Origin: Deltaproteobacteria bacterium
GTDB lineage: Bacteria > Desulfobacterota > Desulfobacteria > Desulfobacterales > C00003060
Direction of reading: 5' to 3'
DNA: 38,615 nt
Assembly: GCA_019309815.1 (NCBI GenBank)
Contig: JAFDFO010000002.1
Span: 1-38,615, forward strand
Part shown: positions 24,109 through 33,818 of the stretch, piece by piece
How positions within the stretch are numbered: the stretch's first letter is position 1
Layout: each line of letters begins with the position of its first letter
Program-made: the position numbers and the translations under genes
Notes under the pieces: generated by a model
Database searches by the model: none
Told to the model about the DNA's origin: nothing
Seen by the model: the letters and a program-made list of their open reading frames with translations, nothing else

Positions 24109-24981
24109 ATGTATTCTAATCAGCGGACTCTGGTCCGACCCGTTCAATGCTCAGGCGTTGGACTCCACTCGGGCAAGAAGGTGAATTTGACGATTAAGCC
24201 TGCGCCAGTCAACCACGGCGTTAAATTCGTGCGGACAGACTTGCCCCACAAACCAGTTATTGGCGCTCATTTTCGAAATGTCATTGACACGAGCCTTGCA
24301 ACCACGCTCGGAACAGATGGTGTCATTGTGTCGACCGTGGAGCACCTGATGGCATCCTTTGCCGGACTCTCGATCGATAATATTCTGGTCGAGATGGATG
24401 CCTATGAAGCCCCTATTATGGATGGAAGTGCGGGCCCATTTACCTCGATGCTGCTGGAAGCCGGAATCAAAGCCCAATCAGGGAAGCGGTTTACTTTTGT
24501 GGTGAAGAAGCCTATTGAGATGGAGGAAGAAGACAGGAAGGTCGCACTCCATCCCTCAGATACCCTCAAGATTACCTGCACCATAGATTTTGAGCACCCG
24601 GTTGTGAACCGTCAGTCATTTACTATTTCACTCACCGACAGCCTTTTTGAAAAGGAGATCAGCCGGGCCAGGACATTTGGATTCCTGCATGAGGTAAATC
24701 ATCTAAAGAAAAACGGATTTGCCCGAGGGGGCTCTCTCGACAATGCCGTGGTCATCGACAAGGACAAGATATTGAATCAGGAAGGACTTCGCTATAAAGA
24801 CGAGTTTGTCCGCCACAAGGTGCTGGACTGTATTGGCGACCTTTCTTTGCTCGGAATGCCCTTTATCGGTCACATCGTGGCGCATAAATCGGGACACGCG
24901 CTTAACCATGCCTTGTTGAAAAGGTTTATAGACCAAAAAACCTGTTGGGAAACCGTACACATTCCTGCTATTTCTCCCTAG
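24109..24981 (+). CDS. lpxC: UDP-3-O-acyl-N-acetylglucosamine deacetylase
   Basis: 290 aa. It catalyses the committed step of lipid A synthesis, which establishes a Gram-negative host. Zinc ligands are His79 (STVEHLMA), His226 and Asp230 (FVRHKVLDCIGDL), and the catalytic His253 lies in HKSGHALNHALL. The N-terminus QRTLVRPVQCSGVGLHSGKKV is typical. ATG 24109 follows AAAGGA; the frame extends to 23995 without family similarity. It is followed closely by DUF4390 and ntrYX, a recurrent order in this phylum. Confidence 0.95.
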   Translation: MYSNQRTLVRPVQCSGVGLHSGKKVNLTIKPAPVNHGVKFVRTDLPHKPVIGAHFRNVIDTSLATTLGTDGVIVSTVEHLMASFAGLSIDNILVEMDAYEAPIMDGSAGPFTSMLLEAGIKAQSGKRFTFVVKKPIEMEEEDRKVALHPSDTLKITCTIDFEHPVVNRQSFTISLTDSLFEKEISRARTFGFLHEVNHLKKNGFARGGSLDNAVVIDKDKILNQEGLRYKDEFVRHKVLDCIGDLSLLGMPFIGHIVAHKSGHALNHALLKRFIDQKTCWETVHIPAISP

Positions 24982-25047
24982 CACCGCCATATCCGTAAGC
25001 CTTAAATCCCTTGCCATCGAAAACCTTTTTGGTTATTGTAATTCCTT

Positions 25048-25608
25048 ATGCAGAAAAGGATTTTGATATTTGCGCTCTCTTTGTTTCTGTTGGTTTCGGG
25101 CGTGGCTTGGGGTCAAGATGCCAGGATAACCGACGTTATCGTCACCAACACCAGGGACGACCTTGTTTTGTATTTCAGGGTCGAGGGCTGCTTCACACCC
25201 GACCTTCAGCAGGCGATCTTGAACGGTGTTCCCACCACCTTTACCTTTCTAGCTGCGCTTGACCGTGTTCGGGGTCTTTGGAACGACAAGACTCTATCCA
25301 GAATGGAGATTCACCATACGGTCAAGTATAACAACCTGAAGAACGAATTCGTGATAACCCGCAGCGAACACGGTGACAAGCCGGTCGTTGTCACTTCCGT
25401 GTCCGAAATGAAGAAGGTCATGGCCGAGGTCGAGGATCTCAGGATTGCCAAGCTCGAATCCCTGAAGAGAAACCACCGCTACCAGGTCAGTGTAAAGGCA
25501 GAACTCAGCAAAATTACCCTCCCGTTCTATCTGCATCATGTATTTCGTTTCTTTCTGTTTCTGTGGGATTTCGAGACTGACTGGTACACGACGGATTTCA
25601 TATACTAG
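25048..25608 (+). CDS. DUF4390 family secreted protein
   Basis: 186 aa. A signal peptide lies at residues 1-22 (MQKRILIFALSLFLLVSGVAWG, cleavage before QDARI). The rest is a beta-rich domain (ARITDVIVTNTRDDLVLYFRVEGCFTPDLQQAILNGVPTTFTF) ending FLWDFETDWYTTDFIY, all typical of DUF4390. It lies directly 12 bp ahead of the ntrY-like kinase gene, and the family is regularly found in that position, suggesting an accessory role in envelope sensing. Its biochemical function is unknown. Confidence 0.85.
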   Translation: MQKRILIFALSLFLLVSGVAWGQDARITDVIVTNTRDDLVLYFRVEGCFTPDLQQAILNGVPTTFTFLAALDRVRGLWNDKTLSRMEIHHTVKYNNLKNEFVITRSEHGDKPVVVTSVSEMKKVMAEVEDLRIAKLESLKRNHRYQVSVKAELSKITLPFYLHHVFRFFLFLWDFETDWYTTDFIY

Positions 25609-25620
25609 AACCCTATCCCC

Positions 25621-27834
25621 ATGGCACAACTTTCAGAAGAAGAACTCCGGCGCCGCAAGCGCGAACGGATCATTATACTGATCCTGATCGTAGTGGTTAT
25701 CCTTATTTCGTACGCCGGGACCAGGGTCCTCCGTTTTGGAGCGGGGCTTCCCATCTCCAACACGGTTATCATGTTGATCCTCATCAATATCAACATGCTT
25801 GTGTTGTTGTTACTGATCTTCCTGGTCTTCAGAAACGTGGTAAAGCTTCTTTACGACCGCAGGCGAAAGGTCATGGGAGCCAAACTGCGTACAAAACTTG
25901 TCGTTGCCTTTGCCAGCCTCTCCCTGATCCCCACCATCCTTCTGTTCTTCTTTTCGATCCAGTTCATAACCTCCAGTGTGGCGTTTTGGTTCAACGTGCC
26001 TGTGGAACACTCTCTGGAAAAATCCCTGGAGGTTGGCAAACACGTGTATCAGACGGTCACGGAAAATAATCGCTTCTATCTGGAACGGATCGCTTATCAG
26101 ATTGCCCACAGGAATCTGATGGAAGAGGCGAACAGAAGAGCGCTCACCCGATATATTCGGGTTGCCCAGAGGGCTTTCAACATCCATGCAATCGAGGTCT
26201 ATTCTACCCGCTCAGAACGAGTGGCACTGGCCCTCGACGCAGACTTGGAGGGCAATCCATTTGGTGCAGTGTCAGCAGACGCCATACAGAAGGAATTTCG
26301 TGAAGTCAATTTTACGACAGTGTCGGACCATCTCCCGTCAGGTGAAATCGCCAGAACCCTGGGATGCATTCCGACCGATGCAAGTCCGGATGAGGCCATC
26401 GGTGTAGTGGCTGTCACCACAATTATTCCACCCAGCCTTGCTCAGAATCTGGGTGCTATTTCTCGGGGTTTTGATCAATACCAGCAGATGAAGATGATGA
26501 AATGGCCCATTCAAGTCAGTCACGTGATCACACTCTCTATAGTAGCCCTGCTAATCATATTCTGTGCAACCTGGTTTGGGTTTTACCTGGCAAAAACCCT
26601 GACGATTCCTATCCAGGAACTGGCTGAAGGGACCCGGCGGGTGGCAGAAGGAAACCTGAATTTTACTATAGACAGGGGTACCGACGACGAAATGGGTACA
26701 CTGGTTGACAGCTTCAACAAGATGACCCGTGATTTGAGAGCGGGCAAGCAGCAGCTTGAACTATCCGCCCGCCAACTCATGGAGCAAAACATTGAAATTG
26801 AACAGAGGCGGATTTACATGGCGACCGTCTTGAGAAACGTCTCCACGGGTGTCATTTCCGTTGATGCCGGAGGGTTCATTTCAACGATCAACAAGTCAGC
26901 AGAGAAGATGCTCGGGCTCAAAGCGGAAGAAGTGCTCAATCGAAGCTATAAAAAGGTGCTGACCCCTCAACAGCTGGCGTTGGCCGATGACTTCATAGAA
27001 GATCTGGCAAACAGCCCCGAAAACTCCGTGGAAAAAGCCGTCAGAGTCACTATCGAACAGACGCCCCGCGCCTTCATGGTCCATGTCACCGCTCTCAAAG
27101 ATGACAAGGATCGTTACATGGGCATGGTGTCTGTCTTCGATGACTTGACAGAAATCGAGAGAGCCCAACGGATGGCGGCTTGGCGTGAGGTAGCAAGGCG
27201 AATTGCTCATGAGGTGAAAAACCCTCTTACGCCCATCAAGCTCTCTGCACAAAGACTCAAGCGGAAGTATAGTGATCAAATTGAAAGCGACGATTCTGTT
27301 TTTGTGGAGTGTACCCAGACTATCATCGACCAGGTCGATCAGATAGGTAATCTGGTGAGCGAATTTTCTGCCTTTGCCAGGCTTCCTGCAGCGACTCCTG
27401 AGCCGTGCCATTTGCCGGCGATTGTGGAAGATGCCACAGCTCTTTACCGGGAAGCCCAGCCTGATGTCTCATTTGAGATTCATTCGGAACCGGATATTCC
27501 GCAGCTCAATCTAGACAGAGAGCAGATGAAACGCGTCATGATTAATCTGATTAACAATGCCATTAGCGCCATGAATGGCAAGGGCACCATTGGCGTAACA
27601 TTGAGCTACGATGGAATCCTAAAAATTGTGCGACTCGAACTGAGTGACACAGGGCCGGGCATTTCCCAGGAAGACAAGATTAGGCTCTTTGAACCTTACT
27701 TCTCTACCAAAAAGACCGGTATGGGCCTGGGACTCTCTATTGTCAGCACCATTGTTGAAGACCACAATGGTTTCATTCGGGTCCAGGACAATCAGCCGAC
27801 GGGAACGAAGTTCATTATCGAATTACCAGCATAG
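25621..27834 (+). CDS. ntrY: NtrY-like transmembrane sensor histidine kinase
   Basis: 737 aa. Two N-terminal hydrophobic helices (about 13-70), a third at about 90-120 (LSLIPTILLFFFSIQFI), then a periplasmic sensing region and a helix near 300-325. HAMP covers about 325-375, PAS about 395-500, and the NtrY-signature HisKA is RIAHEVKNPLTPIKLSAQRLKRKY with His530. HATPase motifs are MINLINNAISAM, DTGPGISQEDKIRLFEPYFSTKKTGMGLGLSI. It phosphorylates the NtrC-family regulator encoded next. NtrYX pairs respond to nitrogen or redox/envelope conditions; the signal here is not evident. Confidence 0.92.
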   Translation: MAQLSEEELRRRKRERIIILILIVVVILISYAGTRVLRFGAGLPISNTVIMLILININMLVLLLLIFLVFRNVVKLLYDRRRKVMGAKLRTKLVVAFASLSLIPTILLFFFSIQFITSSVAFWFNVPVEHSLEKSLEVGKHVYQTVTENNRFYLERIAYQIAHRNLMEEANRRALTRYIRVAQRAFNIHAIEVYSTRSERVALALDADLEGNPFGAVSADAIQKEFREVNFTTVSDHLPSGEIARTLGCIPTDASPDEAIGVVAVTTIIPPSLAQNLGAISRGFDQYQQMKMMKWPIQVSHVITLSIVALLIIFCATWFGFYLAKTLTIPIQELAEGTRRVAEGNLNFTIDRGTDDEMGTLVDSFNKMTRDLRAGKQQLELSARQLMEQNIEIEQRRIYMATVLRNVSTGVISVDAGGFISTINKSAEKMLGLKAEEVLNRSYKKVLTPQQLALADDFIEDLANSPENSVEKAVRVTIEQTPRAFMVHVTALKDDKDRYMGMVSVFDDLTEIERAQRMAAWREVARRIAHEVKNPLTPIKLSAQRLKRKYSDQIESDDSVFVECTQTIIDQVDQIGNLVSEFSAFARLPAATPEPCHLPAIVEDATALYREAQPDVSFEIHSEPDIPQLNLDREQMKRVMINLINNAISAMNGKGTIGVTLSYDGILKIVRLELSDTGPGISQEDKIRLFEPYFSTKKTGMGLGLSIVSTIVEDHNGFIRVQDNQPTGTKFIIELPA

Positions 27835-27840
27835 CCATTT

Positions 27841-27933
27841 ATGATTGATGATTTACGATTGATGATTGAAAGTGAAACGGTTAAATGTACTGGAGGGAAG
27901 AAGAATCAATATTCAATCATCAATAAACAATCC
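27841..27933. repeat. Facing pair of ATTGATG heptad arrays between ntrY and ntrX
   Basis: 27841-27868: ATGATTG, ATGATTT, ACGATTG, ATGATTG. 27906-27933 on the minus strand: GGATTGT, TTATTGA, TGATTGA, ATATTGA. Four units of 7 nt each, inverted relative to each other, 37 bp apart. They lie in the 116-bp gap between kinase and regulator genes, where the RNA could form an AU-rich hairpin. Confidence 0.7.
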
Positions 27934-27950
27934 AATTAGGGGGTGGACCT

Positions 27951-29306
27951 GTGTTTCCGACAATATTGGCCGTTGACGATGAAGCTACTATACTGCAGTC
28001 GCTGAGCGGCATCCTTTCGGATGAGGGATTTGAGGTCTTGACTGCTTCTAATGGGTACGAAGCATTGAAGATCATAGACCAGGAGTCTCCAGATTTAGTC
28101 CTACTTGACATTTGGATGCCCGGCATTGACGGCATAGAAACACTTCAGGAAATCAAGAGGACCAATCCGTTTCTTCAGGTGGTCATCATCTCAGGTCACG
28201 GAACCATTGAGACTGCGGTCAAGGCCACGAAATTAGGGGCCTATGATTTTATCGAAAAACCGCTGTCCATTGAGAAGGTTGTGGTTACGATTAACAATGC
28301 CTTGAACTTCCGGCAACTGGAGGAGGAGAACCGTTTTCTGCGTAAGAAGACCCTTGAGAAACATTCGATCAGCGGAAACAGCCCTCCGATCAAGGCCCTA
28401 AAGAAACAGATTGCGATAGCCGCACCCACGAATGCGTGGATCATGATCACAGGCGAGAACGGAACGGGAAAGGAACTTGTGGCCCGCACAATCCACCAAA
28501 TGAGCCATCGTGCAGACAAGCCGCTCATAGATGTAAACTGTGCAGCCATACCAGATGAGTTAATCGAAAGCGAGCTCTTTGGCCACGAAAAAGGAGCGTT
28601 TACGGGTGCAACAAGCAAGAAGCGAGGCAAATTTGAAGTTGCCAACAGTGGCACAATATTCTTGGACGAGATCGGAGATATGAGTCTCAAGACTCAGGCC
28701 AAGATTCTTCGAATACTGCAGGAGCAGAAATTTGAGCGGGTCGGAGGTACACGGACGCTTACCGTAGATGTCCGGGTCATAGCAGCAAGCAACAAAGATC
28801 TGGAAAAAGAAATCCAGAAGGGAACGTTTCGAGATGACCTTTTCTACCGGATAAATGTCATCCCGATCGATGTGCCCCGTCTGCGAGATCGCACCGAGGA
28901 CATTCCATTGCTGGTAGAAACTTTTCTGAAAGGGTGTCATGAGGAAGGATGCTGCAACTTGAAGACCATCACTGCTGAAGCCCTGGAGCATCTTAAAGCC
29001 TATCCTTGGCCAGGCAATGTTCGAGAACTGAAGAACCTGGTGGAAAGGCTGGGCATCATGACGGAATCGGACGTGATCGGCGAAGAACATATCCCTGCCT
29101 CATACAGCCGCCAAGGCCCGGTTGCTCCTGGTAGAGTATCTCTTGAGGCCGACTCTTTGAAGGAGGCCAAGAAGGAATTCGAAAAAGCATATATCTTGCG
29201 CAAGCTCTCCGAAAACCGGCACAATATCTCCCAGACCGCAGATGCCATTGGCATTGAGAGAAGTCACCTCCACAAAAAGATAAAGTCTTTCGGCCTTAAA
29301 TTTTGA
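27951..29306 (+). CDS. ntrX: NtrX/NtrC-family sigma-54-dependent response regulator
   Basis: 451 aa, GTG start after AGGGGGTGG. The receiver domain spans 1-120 with phosphorylation site Asp53 (LVLLDIWMPG). The sigma-54 activator AAA+ domain covers about 140-370 with Walker A GENGTGKE, the sigma-54-contacting GAFTGA loop intact at 215-220, and the Walker B region GTIFLDEIGDM. The C-terminal Fis-type HTH ends ADAIGIERSHLHKKIKSFGLKF. It activates sigma-54 promoters after phosphorylation by the upstream kinase. All functional motifs are present. Targets are unknown. Confidence 0.94.
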   Translation: MFPTILAVDDEATILQSLSGILSDEGFEVLTASNGYEALKIIDQESPDLVLLDIWMPGIDGIETLQEIKRTNPFLQVVIISGHGTIETAVKATKLGAYDFIEKPLSIEKVVVTINNALNFRQLEEENRFLRKKTLEKHSISGNSPPIKALKKQIAIAAPTNAWIMITGENGTGKELVARTIHQMSHRADKPLIDVNCAAIPDELIESELFGHEKGAFTGATSKKRGKFEVANSGTIFLDEIGDMSLKTQAKILRILQEQKFERVGGTRTLTVDVRVIAASNKDLEKEIQKGTFRDDLFYRINVIPIDVPRLRDRTEDIPLLVETFLKGCHEEGCCNLKTITAEALEHLKAYPWPGNVRELKNLVERLGIMTESDVIGEEHIPASYSRQGPVAPGRVSLEADSLKEAKKEFEKAYILRKLSENRHNISQTADAIGIERSHLHKKIKSFGLKF

Positions 29307-29354
29307 TAGGCAAAGAACAACAAGTAACAACCGAAAAGCGCGGCTGAGGTGAGT

Positions 29355-29909
29355 GTGAGAGTCACCGGCGGAACTTTGAAAGGAAGAAAACTTCACCCGT
29401 TGCGCGGCATGACAATCCGACCTACCTCTGACTACCTGAAGGAATCCATTTTTAGCATCCTTGCAGGTAGTGTGGAAGATGCAGCGGTGCTTGATCTATT
29501 TGCGGGTACCGGCAGCCTCGGGATAGAAGCTCTTAGCCGGAGAGCCGCAACAGCTGTGTTCGTTGACAGTGCCCCTCAAGCGATAAAAACGGTTATTCAA
29601 AACGTTCAAACCTGCTCCCTCGAAGCACAGAGCACAATATTGAAACGGAATGTATTGCGAGGACTGAGTTTCTTAGGGTCAATTGACTACCTCTTTGATC
29701 TCATCTTCATCGACCCTCCGTACGATAAAGGTTGTGTCAAGAAAACCTTGCAACTCCTGGGCCACAGCAGGTCAACATCAGATGTGGCTACTATTGTTGT
29801 GGAGCACAGCAAGCGAGAGACATTGCCGGAGAAGGTAGATTGCTTCACTCTCAGTGACCAGAGGCATTACGGGAAAACGCTTGTTTCATTCTATAGCACT
29901 GTGCTATGA
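29355..29909 (+). CDS. rsmD: 16S rRNA (guanine-966-N2)-methyltransferase
   Basis: 184 aa. It methylates G966 of 16S rRNA in the 30S subunit using SAM. It starts MRVTGGTLKGRKLHP like RsmD, with the SAM site VLDLFAGTGSLGIEALSRRA at about 49-68 and catalytic DPPY in LIFIDPPYDKG near 121. GTG 29355 is preferred for GAGG 5 nt upstream; GTG 29349 is in frame two codons earlier. It is paired with coaD downstream, the usual rsmD-coaD order, here interrupted by a MITE-like element. Confidence 0.93.
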   Translation: MRVTGGTLKGRKLHPLRGMTIRPTSDYLKESIFSILAGSVEDAAVLDLFAGTGSLGIEALSRRAATAVFVDSAPQAIKTVIQNVQTCSLEAQSTILKRNVLRGLSFLGSIDYLFDLIFIDPPYDKGCVKKTLQLLGHSRSTSDVATIVVEHSKRETLPEKVDCFTLSDQRHYGKTLVSFYSTVL

Positions 29910-29953
29910 GGCAAGCTATTGGCCATCTGCATATGCATCAAATGCTAAACTAA

Positions 29954-30132
29954 GGGCTTGCGCAAGAATAACTTCACAGAATTGGCGCTCATATTTGGGT
30001 CGGATTTGGCCGATCCGATTGAGTAAAACCACAGTAATGGCCGGCTATTTCGCGGATTTTGCGAATGAGGTATCGGTCAAAGATGGCCTGAAGCTGGGAT
30101 GCCACAATGTTAAGTTATTTTTGAGCGAGCCC
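29954..30132. mobile_element. MITE-like element with terminal inverted repeats
   Basis: The ends are imperfect inverted repeats: 29950-29974 against the reverse complement of 30112-30136, 21 of 25 matching (GGGCTTGCGCAAGAATAACT against GGGCTCGCTCAAAAATAACT). A possible TAA duplication flanks GGGC...GCCC (29951-29953 and 30133-30135). The interior has a small hairpin (TCGGAT/ATCCGA) and no transposase. The size (179 bp) and TNA-type target suggest a non-autonomous derivative of an IS5-like element. It ends 15 bp before the coaD ATG, at the edge of the coaD ribosome-binding site. Confidence 0.65.
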
Positions 30133-30147
30133 TAAGGTGGAGACAAC

Positions 30148-30633
30148 ATGGGTAAGATAGCTGTATATCCTGGCTCTTTTGATCCTGTAACCAACGGACA
30201 TTGTGATGTGGTCCAGCGGAGCCTCAATCTTTTTGACAAAATCATCATCGCTGTGGCAACAAATGGAACCAAGGATCCCCTCTTCACTATCGAGGAGCGC
30301 CTGGAGATGCTCAAAGAAACCTTCAAGGAGATACCGGGAGTTGAGGTGGATTCCTTTGACGGACTCCTGGTCGAGTATGCCGCGGAGCGACGTGCCGATG
30401 CCATTTTACGGGGCCTTCGTGCAGTGTCTGACTTTGAGCATGAGTTTCAGATGGCGCTAATGAATCGGAAGCTCAACAGGACGGTTGAGACGGTTTTCCT
30501 CATGACAGGCTTGCGCTGGATATTCATTAGCTCCTCCATCATCAAGGAGGCCGCTCGATTTGGAGGAGACACGCGGGGCATGGTTCCTGACAACGTCTCC
30601 CAGAAGCTAAGGGAAAAATTCGGTAAGGCGTAA
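30148..30633 (+). CDS. coaD: Phosphopantetheine adenylyltransferase
   Basis: 161 aa, family length. It converts 4'-phosphopantetheine and ATP to dephospho-CoA. The nucleotidyltransferase motif GSFDPVTNGH is at 9-18 (TNGH as HxGH), with LLVEYAAERRADAILRGLRAVSDFEHEFQMALMNRKL in the middle and WIFISSSIIKEAARFGGD near the end. The ribosome-binding site GGTGGAG starts immediately after the right end of the MITE-like element, so insertion has reset its 5' leader. Confidence 0.96.
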   Translation: MGKIAVYPGSFDPVTNGHCDVVQRSLNLFDKIIIAVATNGTKDPLFTIEERLEMLKETFKEIPGVEVDSFDGLLVEYAAERRADAILRGLRAVSDFEHEFQMALMNRKLNRTVETVFLMTGLRWIFISSSIIKEAARFGGDTRGMVPDNVSQKLREKFGKA

Positions 30634-30702
30634 GCCTATAGCGGACGGCGATGGGCTGCGGATCACTCCTTGCTGATGAGACTGAGGGTAAGGGCTATTG
30701 AG

Positions 30703-31602
30703 ATGGACTTATGGAGGCTGCACATATTCTGCAGGGTCGTTGAGCTAAGAAGCTTTTCTGGAGCAGCCAGGGCCGTATATCTTTCCCAGCCCACAGTGAG
30801 CAGCCACATCAAAGATCTGGAAAGTCACTTTGAATGTAAGCTTGTCGATCGGTTAGGCAGAGACGTTGTTCCGACCAAGGCGGGCAGTCTACTTTATGGT
30901 TATGCGACAAGAATGATTGCCCTAAAAGGGGAAGCGGAAAACGCTATGGCTGAGTTCCAGGGCAGGATTAAAGGGCGCCTAACCGTTGGTGGAAGCACCA
31001 TACCGGCGGGCTATATCCTTCCTCCTTTGTTAGGCAAATTTAGAGAACGCTACCCTGAAGTGGTGGTGACCCTGGTACAGGGCGATACGGAGAGAGTTGT
31101 CAGAGACACGCTGCAAGGGAATGTAGAACTCGGTATTGTAGGGGCCAAGGCGCAAGAAGTGCAGCTCATCCAGAAGAAGATCATAGATGATGAAATGTTT
31201 CTCGTGGTGCCTGGTAAACACAAATGGGCCGGTAGGCGCCATGTTGTGATGGACGAAGTTGTTAGTGAACCGTTCATCATGCGGGAACTGGGCTCCGGCA
31301 CTAGGAAGTCGATTGAGCAGGTGCTGGATAAGGCCGGCCATGCTCTTGGTGCCCTTAATGTCGTATCCGAGATGGGAAGCACAGAAGCAATTCGTCAAGG
31401 AATCAAGGCCGGGGTGGGCGTATCCATTCTATCTGAGTGCGCTGTCGCCGAAGAACTTACAGCCAAAACCCTCAAGAAGCTGAAAATCCAGGGACTTACA
31501 TTTAAGAGGGCTTTTTACTTGACGGTTCACAGACATCGGACTCAATCTCCTCTGTGTCGAACGTTCATTGACTTTCTTAATCGTCAGAAGGAAACCAAGT
31601 AA
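30703..31602 (+). CDS. LysR-family regulator, selenium-metabolism-associated type
   Basis: 299 aa from ATG 30703. The N-terminal winged HTH (LHIFCRVVELRSFSGAARAVYLSQPTVSSHIKDLESHF) is followed by RLGRDVVPTKAGSLLYGYATRMIALKGEAENAMAEFQG and RLTVGGSTIPAGYILPPLLGKF. These passages match the subfamily named for selenium metabolism, common in selenoprotein-using Desulfobacterota. The C-terminal co-inducer domain is complete. No selenium genes lie in the window; the next gene is nrdJ, 54 bp away, so local regulation of nrdJ is possible. The subfamily call is from memory. Confidence 0.85.
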   Translation: MDLWRLHIFCRVVELRSFSGAARAVYLSQPTVSSHIKDLESHFECKLVDRLGRDVVPTKAGSLLYGYATRMIALKGEAENAMAEFQGRIKGRLTVGGSTIPAGYILPPLLGKFRERYPEVVVTLVQGDTERVVRDTLQGNVELGIVGAKAQEVQLIQKKIIDDEMFLVVPGKHKWAGRRHVVMDEVVSEPFIMRELGSGTRKSIEQVLDKAGHALGALNVVSEMGSTEAIRQGIKAGVGVSILSECAVAEELTAKTLKKLKIQGLTFKRAFYLTVHRHRTQSPLCRTFIDFLNRQKETK

Positions 31603-31656
31603 GGCTATGCGGTACAGCTAGTAGCCATTTGCAAGTAAAGAACAAGGAAAGGTCTC

Positions 31657-33818
31657 ATGGCAATATCTCTTTCACCAAATGCGTTGGTGGTTCTTGAACG
31701 GCGTTATCTGAAGAAAGACCGAAGTGGAAAAGTGGCGGAGACGCCAGAGCAGCTATTCAAAAGGGTTGCGCACAGTGTGGCCGCAGCTGACGAGAAATTC
31801 GATCCCGAGGGCGATATTGAGAGAACCGAAAAGGCTTTTTTCAAGTTAATGGCGGAGTCGGTTTTCCTTCCTAATTCCCCCACCCTGATGAATGCAGGCC
31901 GAAGACTGGGACAGCTGGCGGCCTGTTTTGTCCTTCCCGTTGAGGACTCAATTGACAGCATATTTGAAGCACTCAAACACACGGCCATGATTCATAAGAG
32001 CGGGGGAGGTACGGGTTTCTCCTTTTCTCGTGTGCGGCCGGAGAACGATCTCGTATCGTCTACGCAGAAGATATCGACTGGTCCCATTTCCTTTATGACC
32101 GTCTTTGATGTGGCCACCGAGACGGTAAAGCAGGGAGGAACCCGGCGAGGGGCCAACATGGGAATCCTCAGGGTGGACCATCCGGATATCGAGGCCTTCA
32201 TTCGAAGCAAGACCAATCACGCAAGACTGAACAACTTCAATATCTCGGTAGCTATTACCCAACCATTCATGAAAGCCCTCGCGTCCGGCAAAAACTACAA
32301 CCTGATCAATCCAAGAAACCACAAGGTATGGCAGAGCGGGGAGCCAGGCATCATTTTCTTGGATCATATCAACAGAGCCAACCCCACCCCTCAACTGGGT
32401 GAGATCGAGGCAACGAATCCTTGTGGTGAACAGCCGTTGCTGCCGTATGAATCTTGTAATCTCGGCTCGATCAATTTGTCTCAGATGATAACCGACGGCA
32501 AATTGAACAAGACGAAACTGAGACACAGCATTCACACTGCGGTTCACTTTCTTGACAATGTAATAGAAATAAACAAATACCCGCTGCCCGAAATCAAAAC
32601 TATTAGCAAAAAGACACGAAAGATCGGTCTGGGAGTCATGGTCTGGGAGTCATGGGATTTGCCGATATGCTTATCAAGCTCGGGATCCCTTATGATTCAA
32701 AGAGGGCTGTGCAGAAAGCTGAACAGGTCATGGGCTTTATGTTGCGCGAAGCTAGGAAGGCTTCAAGCGAACTGGCCAAGAAGAGGGGGAATTTTCCCGC
32801 CTACGAGGGAAGCATTTTTGACGATCCCAAGACGCCGCATATGCGTAATGCAACTGTAACCACAGTTGCTCCCACAGGTACCATCAGTATCATCGCAGGA
32901 TGTTCCAGTGGCGTGGAACCCATCTTCGCAGTAGCTTATGAGCGCATGGTCCTTGATGGAGAGGCCCTCTCTGAGATGCACCCGCTCTTTGAAGAAGTGG
33001 CGAAGCAAAACGGTTTTTTCAACAAAGAACTGGCCGAGCAGGTTGCTGAAACCGGCTCCATACGGCAAATCAAAGGGATCCCTGGCAAGATCAAGCGTCT
33101 TTTTGTGACCGCTCATGATGTTGCACCCGAGTGGCATGTTCAAAGCCAAGCAGCTTTTCAGAAATATACGGATAACGCAGTGTCCAAAACCGTCAATTTC
33201 CCTCATGATGCTACACCAGAAGACGTAGAAAAGGTGTACAGGCTTGCCTACAAAACCGGATGCAAGGGTGTTACCATCTATCGTTATGGCAGCCGCGATC
33301 AGCAGGTACTCAATCTCGGCAGGCACCAGACGTCGGAAGATAGAGAAACAGGGTCCAAACCCGGCGAGTCAGGGATCGTGCCGCGGGTTCGCCCTATTCG
33401 GACTTCGGGTGTTACCGAGAGAATCAATACGGGTTGCGGTAAGCTCTATGTTACCATCAACGAAGACGAGAAAGGTATTTGTGAAGTATTTGCTCAGATG
33501 GGGAAGACCGGGGGGTGTGCCTCTTCTCAGATCGAGGCGGCCGGAAGGCTCATATCCCTGGCCTTGCGAAGTGGGGTTAAGGTGGAAGCCATTCTTAAGC
33601 AGATTAGCGGTATTCGCTGCCCCTCACCCATATGGCAGAATGGGAAAATGGTACTTTCCTGCCCGGATGGCATTACTCAGGTCATAAAGAACTACACCCA
33701 AATCAGCACCACTGACATGCCTGCTATGATGGGTGCCTGCCCTGACTGCGGCGGTGCATTGGAACACGAAGGTGGATGTCTGGTGTGTCGTTCCTGCGGG
33801 TTTTCTCGTTGCAGCTAG
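31657..33818 (+). pseudogene. nrdJ: Class II (adenosylcobalamin) ribonucleotide reductase, frameshifted
   Basis: Two overlapping frames (31657-32859 and 32652-33818) together read as one 715-aa NrdJ once a 14-bp tandem duplication is ignored. Frame 1 has [41 protein letters not shown] and the active-site loop [24 protein letters not shown]. Frame 2 has [41 protein letters not shown] and the Cys-rich end CPDCGGALEHEGGCLVCRSCG. Frame 1 runs out of phase after KIGLGVMV. As written the product is broken in its catalytic barrel. It could also be a sequencing or assembly error. The enzyme makes deoxyribonucleotides without oxygen. Confidence 0.88.
32626..32653 (+). repeat. 14-bp exact tandem duplication causing the nrdJ frameshift
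   Basis: GGTCTGGGAGTCAT occurs at 32626-32639 and again at 32640-32653. Removing one copy restores the reading [12 protein letters not shown], the conserved family sequence. 14 is not a multiple of three, so the duplication shifts the frame. Confidence 0.95.

Noticed and set aside
29854-30135. 93-codon frame running from rsmD into the MITE-like element
   Set aside because: It starts inside rsmD in another frame, has no ribosome-binding site and no family-like sequence. Its end in the inverted repeat is coincidental.
32626-32653. Programmed ribosomal frameshift in nrdJ
   Set aside because: The disruption is an exact tandem duplication. There is no slippery heptamer or obvious downstream pseudoknot, and class II reductases are not known to use frameshifting.
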